Source of the DNA: Anthoceros angustus
Lineage: Eukaryota > Streptophyta > Anthocerotopsida > Anthocerotales > Anthocerotaceae
Assembly: GCA_010909165.1 (NCBI GenBank)
Contig: MU008199.1
Span: 452,248-516,247 of the forward strand
Reading direction: 5' to 3'
DNA length: 64,000 nt
Shown: piece after piece, positions 59,261 through 64,000 of the stretch
Layout of the letters: each line of letters begins with the position of its first letter
Numbering within the stretch: the first letter of the stretch is position 1
The notes under the pieces: generated by a model
The model's database searches: none
What the model was told of the DNA's origin: nothing
What the model saw: only the letters and a program-made list of their open reading frames with translations
Program-made: the position numbers and the translations under genes

Positions 59261-62200
59261 CGTCGATGCTCGGCTCGAGGTGTTGGACATGCTTGCACTA
59301 ACAGCACTGCAAAATTTTGTGGATCTATTTGTTTATATTTTATTATCATCAAAAAATATAAAATAATTGAAAATAAAGGTAAACCTCCCTACTCCAATCC
59401 TCTGATTTCTAAAATTAAAAAAAAAGATAAATAAAAACTTTATTATAAAAAAGAGATGGAAAATCATCTACCCCACGAGAAGAGGAACAACCTTATGAGT
59501 CCTCTTCTCTTATGAGGGCACCAGTATGGCATACCAAAGAGGACAGAGGGGATGGGCCATTTTTTTTTTTCGCGAAACCCCTGCAAGGCGTAGGGATCTT
59601 GAGGAATATACCCTAGATTCCAAAGACGGATTCTTTTCACAGCATGGTCGGATGTCCGCTAAGCCCCTAACCAAGAGGCCAAGCACCAAAGGGGACACAC
59701 ACTCTGTCCTCGAAACGGGTGTCCTTGAAAAATTTTCAGTGCTTCCACCTTTGAAAACAAAGAGATGGGATACTATGTTTCCGGATGTTTGCGCCCTACC
59801 TTGTGCCATTAAGTTTTCTTGGATGGTATCCAATGGCCGCCAAACCCTAACTCGTCACCGCGCCGGCCTGCCCATCCGCTTGACAAACCTTATCACCACC
59901 GGCATGGCTTATGTAATGACGGCGTCACAAGACGCCATGGTTTGCGAACCATGCAAGCCACGGCCGTGTCCCGTCTTTCACTAGGGACTTTGGACTGTAT
60001 TTCTTAAGGAACGCGATGTCCGGAAGCGTTGAAAAGCGATCCTCTTCAAACAAGAAGAAGCACGATCCGCCGAAACAGGAAGAGGGATGGCCAAAGATGA
60101 AAGCCGCCTTCAACCTTCACAGGCAAGGCCTTCGGTGAAAAGCAAACCTCTCATTACAGCTTGGGTGCACTAAACATCGTGCATAGAAGCGAAAATCCCA
60201 CATCATGCCCAAGACCTTCAACAAAACATGATTGCAGCCCTTCCATACTACCAAGTCCGCTATACATGCACCTTTCAATTTCGCACCGGCCATCAAATCC
60301 CAAGCCGCATCCTTGTACCTAACTTGGCTTCCACCATCTCCACCAATGACGAAGCTCGTAAATGCTGTGATCAAGAGGAGAAGGGCCAAAAATGGTACCT
60401 CAAAGGATCACGCCAATCCGATGCATGAGAAAGGCTCGGCGAGTGGTGCACGCCCTTTCATAACACTGATGCGTGATTGGTCATTGCATGATTGGTGCAT
60501 GCCTTCATTTCTTATAAGAGTGGTGCATGGTCTTCATAAACTTTTGATCACGAGAATGCACAGAGTTGTTTTCGACAGTACCTTTTCCAGTTGTTTCCAC
60601 CTTCACAATAACATGTTGCCCTAAACCTCACTCTGTTCGATACATGTGAAAAGCAGCAGCCCCCTCTCCGAATTGATGACACTCCAGCATCCGCCTTCCA
60701 GGTGTAATTCAGTCCTTCAACCTCGCCACATCACGGCAAGTTGCACGGAACACCTTGTACCAGGTGTTTCTTGCATTACATGGAATGCTAACATGTAGGC
60801 TTAGCGTGGCACTCTGAAGTAGGAGCAACCTTAGCATAGTGAAATGATAGCTCACGAGCATAAAGCGAGCCGAAGAATACATGCCTCACAACCGATATTT
60901 AACATCAGGCGGGCCAAGTTTCTTGTGATGCAGGCTCCAAACACAAATCGATCTATTACCTTGCCCAGACTCGCAGGCTGCTGGTCATACCATGAAGGCC
61001 GACGTTTCCAAACAGCTGCACCACATATTGCAGCATCAGTAGCCATCAGGCACGGCAACCTGTCAACCATCCAGCAACTGCAGCAATTAGGCAGACCACC
61101 ACCACCACCGCCGTCTATCCAACAACCTCGCCAAGAATGTTTAGGCTCCGTGCAAAGAGCCGAAATTCACAGCGAAGGGGAGCTATTCCATTGATCAAAA
61201 AAGAATGTCCACTGCACACATCGCAAAATTGCACAGCTAGCATCAAACCCTATCTCCTACTGCGGCCTTCCTACGGTGCATGCTTCAGCCCCCTATGCAA
61301 AAACCAAAAACCGCTGCTGATGCAGCTCTAAGCACAAGGGATGACAACGCAGCCTAATTCTCCTCGTCGTCCATGCCCTTCATCATCTGCCAAAGAACCT
61401 TAATCGTACTCTCAATTGCCTCGTGGCTGCATTCCCGCCATTGCTCTCGTCTCCGCTTCGGCCGCCTCGCCTCCGGGCTCCCATTCGGTGTCGAGGCACC
61501 GCCTTTGGCCGTGGCCCACTTCGACACCGTGTCCGACTCCTCGTCGCGCCTCCCCTTGTGCTTGCCCTCCCGGAGTTAAGCTGCAAGACTCCGCCTCCTT
61601 CTTCTTCCGACATGAACAACATAATATTTGAAGCGGTGAATATACATGAAGTGGCGCGTAGGGGTCTATACGGATCCGGGTTTAAGATGGTTATCAAAGC
61701 GGCATGTTTGGGAGAAAACGACATAAAATAAGGGTGAACATCACGGTCAAACACGGTTGTGCCAACCACGCCTGGAAAACGGTGCTCTCTACGGCTTATC
61801 ATGTTCCGAAAAGTACCCATGTTCTCTCCCCTCATTGCGGGGAAAAAAAGTCGTTCGAGTTTCCGGTGGCTTGTGTTGCAATCATTGTGAACAGAAATCA
61901 TTGCATTTAAAATCACATGGAGACATATGGAGACAACTATGGTATGGGTTTTGTAGAGGTTGTCATCAAAAAATGTGCGGCGATTGTTGGGTGGGGCATG
62001 CGATGCCTTTTTTGCTGTGGCTCTACCACGTGATGAACGCGGATGTGTTTGTGTTATCGATGGCGGAAACGAACACGATGGGAGCATATGGCGTCTAGAG
62101 GGTGGAAAGTGGAGCACAAGCACCATGTCCGCCATCACCTACATCGCCTATAACGGCAAATGTTATGACTAGTGCAATTGTGTAATGAAGCAATGTATTG

Positions 62201-62400
62201 CGCGGTATTGCAAAGATGACCAAAACATGGTAGGCGCTACAAGGTGACATTTAAGATGTACTCATCGAGGCATGGTGGTCTGCATGTCTTAAAAACAATG
62301 TATGACAAGAACATGAAACTTATGCACGGTGTCCGAATTTCAAACCCTATGCCATGAAGAGAAATTAGGGATAAACATAAGGTTCCCTTGTTATTTGCTT
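59261..62400. other. Unassigned region
   Basis: About 3 kb without a protein I recognise. Frames are present on both strands (for example 59526-59984 plus, 61383-62138 minus) but none carries a family motif. Given the mobile-element remains to the right, part of this may be older element DNA. Confidence 0.35.
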
Positions 62401-62411
62401 AGCACATGTCA

Positions 62412-63950
62412 TTACTCTTCGCCTGAATCGAGACCCTCGTCCCCGTCCACACAGGCCTCATCTCCATCTTCATCACTGTCCATTGCCTCCTCCGAAGTGT
62501 ATGGTTGAATGTGAGGACGGAGCGCACTCAACTTTTCCTTTATAGCTTTCTTATCTGCTGCGTACAGATGTTTCCTGGAAGTGAGCTGAAACCCGTAGTA
62601 TATAATAACGGTTTTTCGCACAAAAACCTTTTGGATGTTGGGGGCCCTTTGCACTTTCCCTGACCTTTTTTTGGCAGGTGGTCCAATGTCAGTTTCAGTC
62701 CTTTGAAAAAATTCTCCAACATACTTGCCCTCATAAGCATCCGTGTGCTCACCACCAGCAATACGGTTCGGGCCCCAAGGTGCACACTTACAACCTTCGC
62801 TACCAACGCCTATTGTGTGTCACCCTCGCGCGGTGTCACAATAAACATTCCTTTCTGTATCTCCATTATATCGCCATCCATCCTTCTTGCCACCTCTTCT
62901 TGGCGTTCAATAGTTTGGTAGGCCCCTAGATACATGTCCTGTGTGGTATGTCACGCAAAGAGCCTCCAAAGACAAATTTCTTCCCAGATGTGCAAAGGGG
63001 ACTGGCTCAGCAGCCTATCGCATTCATCTCCGTGGGTTTTGCGAACAAGCCCAATGTTATGATCCACAATATTTGCGATTTCGTGTTGATCATTCCAATC
63101 CATCCACCATTCTTCCTCCACTATCAAATATGTTGGCGCTTCACCCTTTTTCAAGTGATCCACGCCTTCACGTGCGGTCAAACCACCATCACTAGCTTTC
63201 TTGTCCTTCGCCAATGCCATCAAAGGAGCGGGCCCGATGATGTCTGGAACAAAAGTCAAGAACTCGAGCCCATCTTCAGATTCCCACAAGGGGGAAGTGG
63301 AGTATTGCTTATAGCGAATAACGGTAACCTTTCCCCGTCCAACTTTGTCCTCGCGGGTGATTTTGAACTGGTGCTGAAATGAAAGGTTGTTCAACTTCCG
63401 GACCGCAGCTGTATACTTCCGGCCGCCGTTCACTAATTGTAATGGCCATACGTATGTCCGGAAGTCAGCCACCTCTGTCAACACTTTCACCTCTGGATTC
63501 GGGGTGAACGAAGACTTCAATATGTCCTCCATAGTTGGCAATGACCGGGCCTCCTTTGTTTTAATGCTTAGAGAAACAAGAAAACATTTGATCCACTTGG
63601 TCGTGCGTATGCCCCACGAGGAGGAATTCAACCTTCACCTTCTCGAACGTCCCGAGTTCAACGAGCATGTTCAAGTACGCAAATAGAAGCTGGTTCTTGT
63701 TCTCTCGGCATGTATTGTCCATTGCGGTATAAGACTTTGGGAAGTATCCTTCATACGTGTGTATAACGTCACGGATAATAGTTATTGTTAAATTTGCATC
63801 ATTCACGAGATTGGCATAATGCGAATCGCCGCTTTGAGCGATGTAATTATGTATCATGCATCCAACAACATGCCTTTGTGATCCAGAACTATCCTCCTTC
63901 AAGTCCTTTGGCCACCTCAAAATATCTGGCGGAGAAGTTTTTTGGTCCAT
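62412..63950 (-). mobile_element. Degraded mobile-element protein with DUF7869-like domain, cut by window edge
   Basis: Minus-strand frames, starting beyond or near the right edge. Upstream part 63561-63950: VVGCMIHNYIAQSGDSHYAN, TAMDNTCRENKNQLLFAYLN, VEFLLVGHTHDQVDQMFSCF. This NCxxENKN..GHTHxxxDQxFS plan resembles the DUF7869 domain found in element-encoded proteins of plants and invertebrates, probably an integrase-like fold. After a frameshift at about 63563 the text continues in 62951-63631 (KTKEARSLPTMEDILK, TYVWPLQLVNGGRKY, EEEWWMDWNDQHEIANI). A C-terminal part at 62412 to about 62720 ends in an acidic tail. Frames are broken between parts, by introns or mutations. Host function is unlikely. 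Confidence 0.65.
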
Positions 63951-64000
63951 GCGTCGATAGATAACAACATATATTCTGCGGCTCCTTGTACGACCAGATG
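63951..64000. other. Window edge
   Basis: The last 50 bases probably belong to the same mobile element; too short to say more. Confidence 0.3.

Overview
The window is nuclear DNA from a streptophyte plant. Genes are split by short GT-AG introns (mostly about 60-120 bases). The encoded proteins are plant families: AUX1/LAX auxin influx carriers, an LHT-type amino-acid transporter, an ATL RING-H2 protein, plastid-targeted RsmG, a fibrillin and a plastid aldo-keto reductase. An apparently intact CFAP52/WDR16 gene, an axonemal protein, points to a lineage that still makes flagellate cells (bryophyte, lycophyte, fern or a flagellate streptophyte alga) rather than a flowering plant. The species cannot be named from sequence alone.

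Layout. 0.9-10.9 kb holds three membrane transporters of the amino acid/auxin permease superfamily, all on +: AUX1/LAX copy a, an LHT-like transporter, AUX1/LAX copy b. The two AUX1 genes have eight exons with the same intron positions, so they are paralogues. 11.3-23.3 kb is a gene-dense block: ATL RING-H2 ligase (-), RRP1/NOP52 rRNA-processing factor (-), RsmG 16S rRNA methyltransferase (+) and a long RAD21/SYN cohesin kleisin (-) whose 5' end is tandemly duplicated. 24-30 kb is repeat-rich: a broken neprosin-domain gene with an internal tandem duplication, a LINE fragment inserted against its 5' end, then arrays of short tandem repeats including a 59-base satellite.

30-41 kb is the second gene block: alpha/beta hydrolase (-), fibrillin (-), a methyltransferase-like protein (+), a plastid aldo-keto reductase (+), and a tandem pair of small coiled-coil proteins I do not recognise (-). 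41.2-48.2 kb is gene-poor and AT-rich for much of its length. It carries LINE tails, one with a clear target-site duplication, then a GC-rich stretch ahead of a secreted LRR protein gene (+). 50.6-54.0 kb is CFAP52 (-). 55.4-56.9 kb is a GC-rich broken phosphoenolpyruvate carboxylase copy. The remainder is repeats and unassigned DNA, ending at the right edge in a degraded mobile element with a DUF7869-like domain.

Splice sites were placed by reading GT/AG borders against remembered family alignments. For AUX1a, AUX1b, the LHT-like gene and RsmG the summed exon lengths are exact multiples of three, which supports those models. Other gene models have some approximate internal borders.
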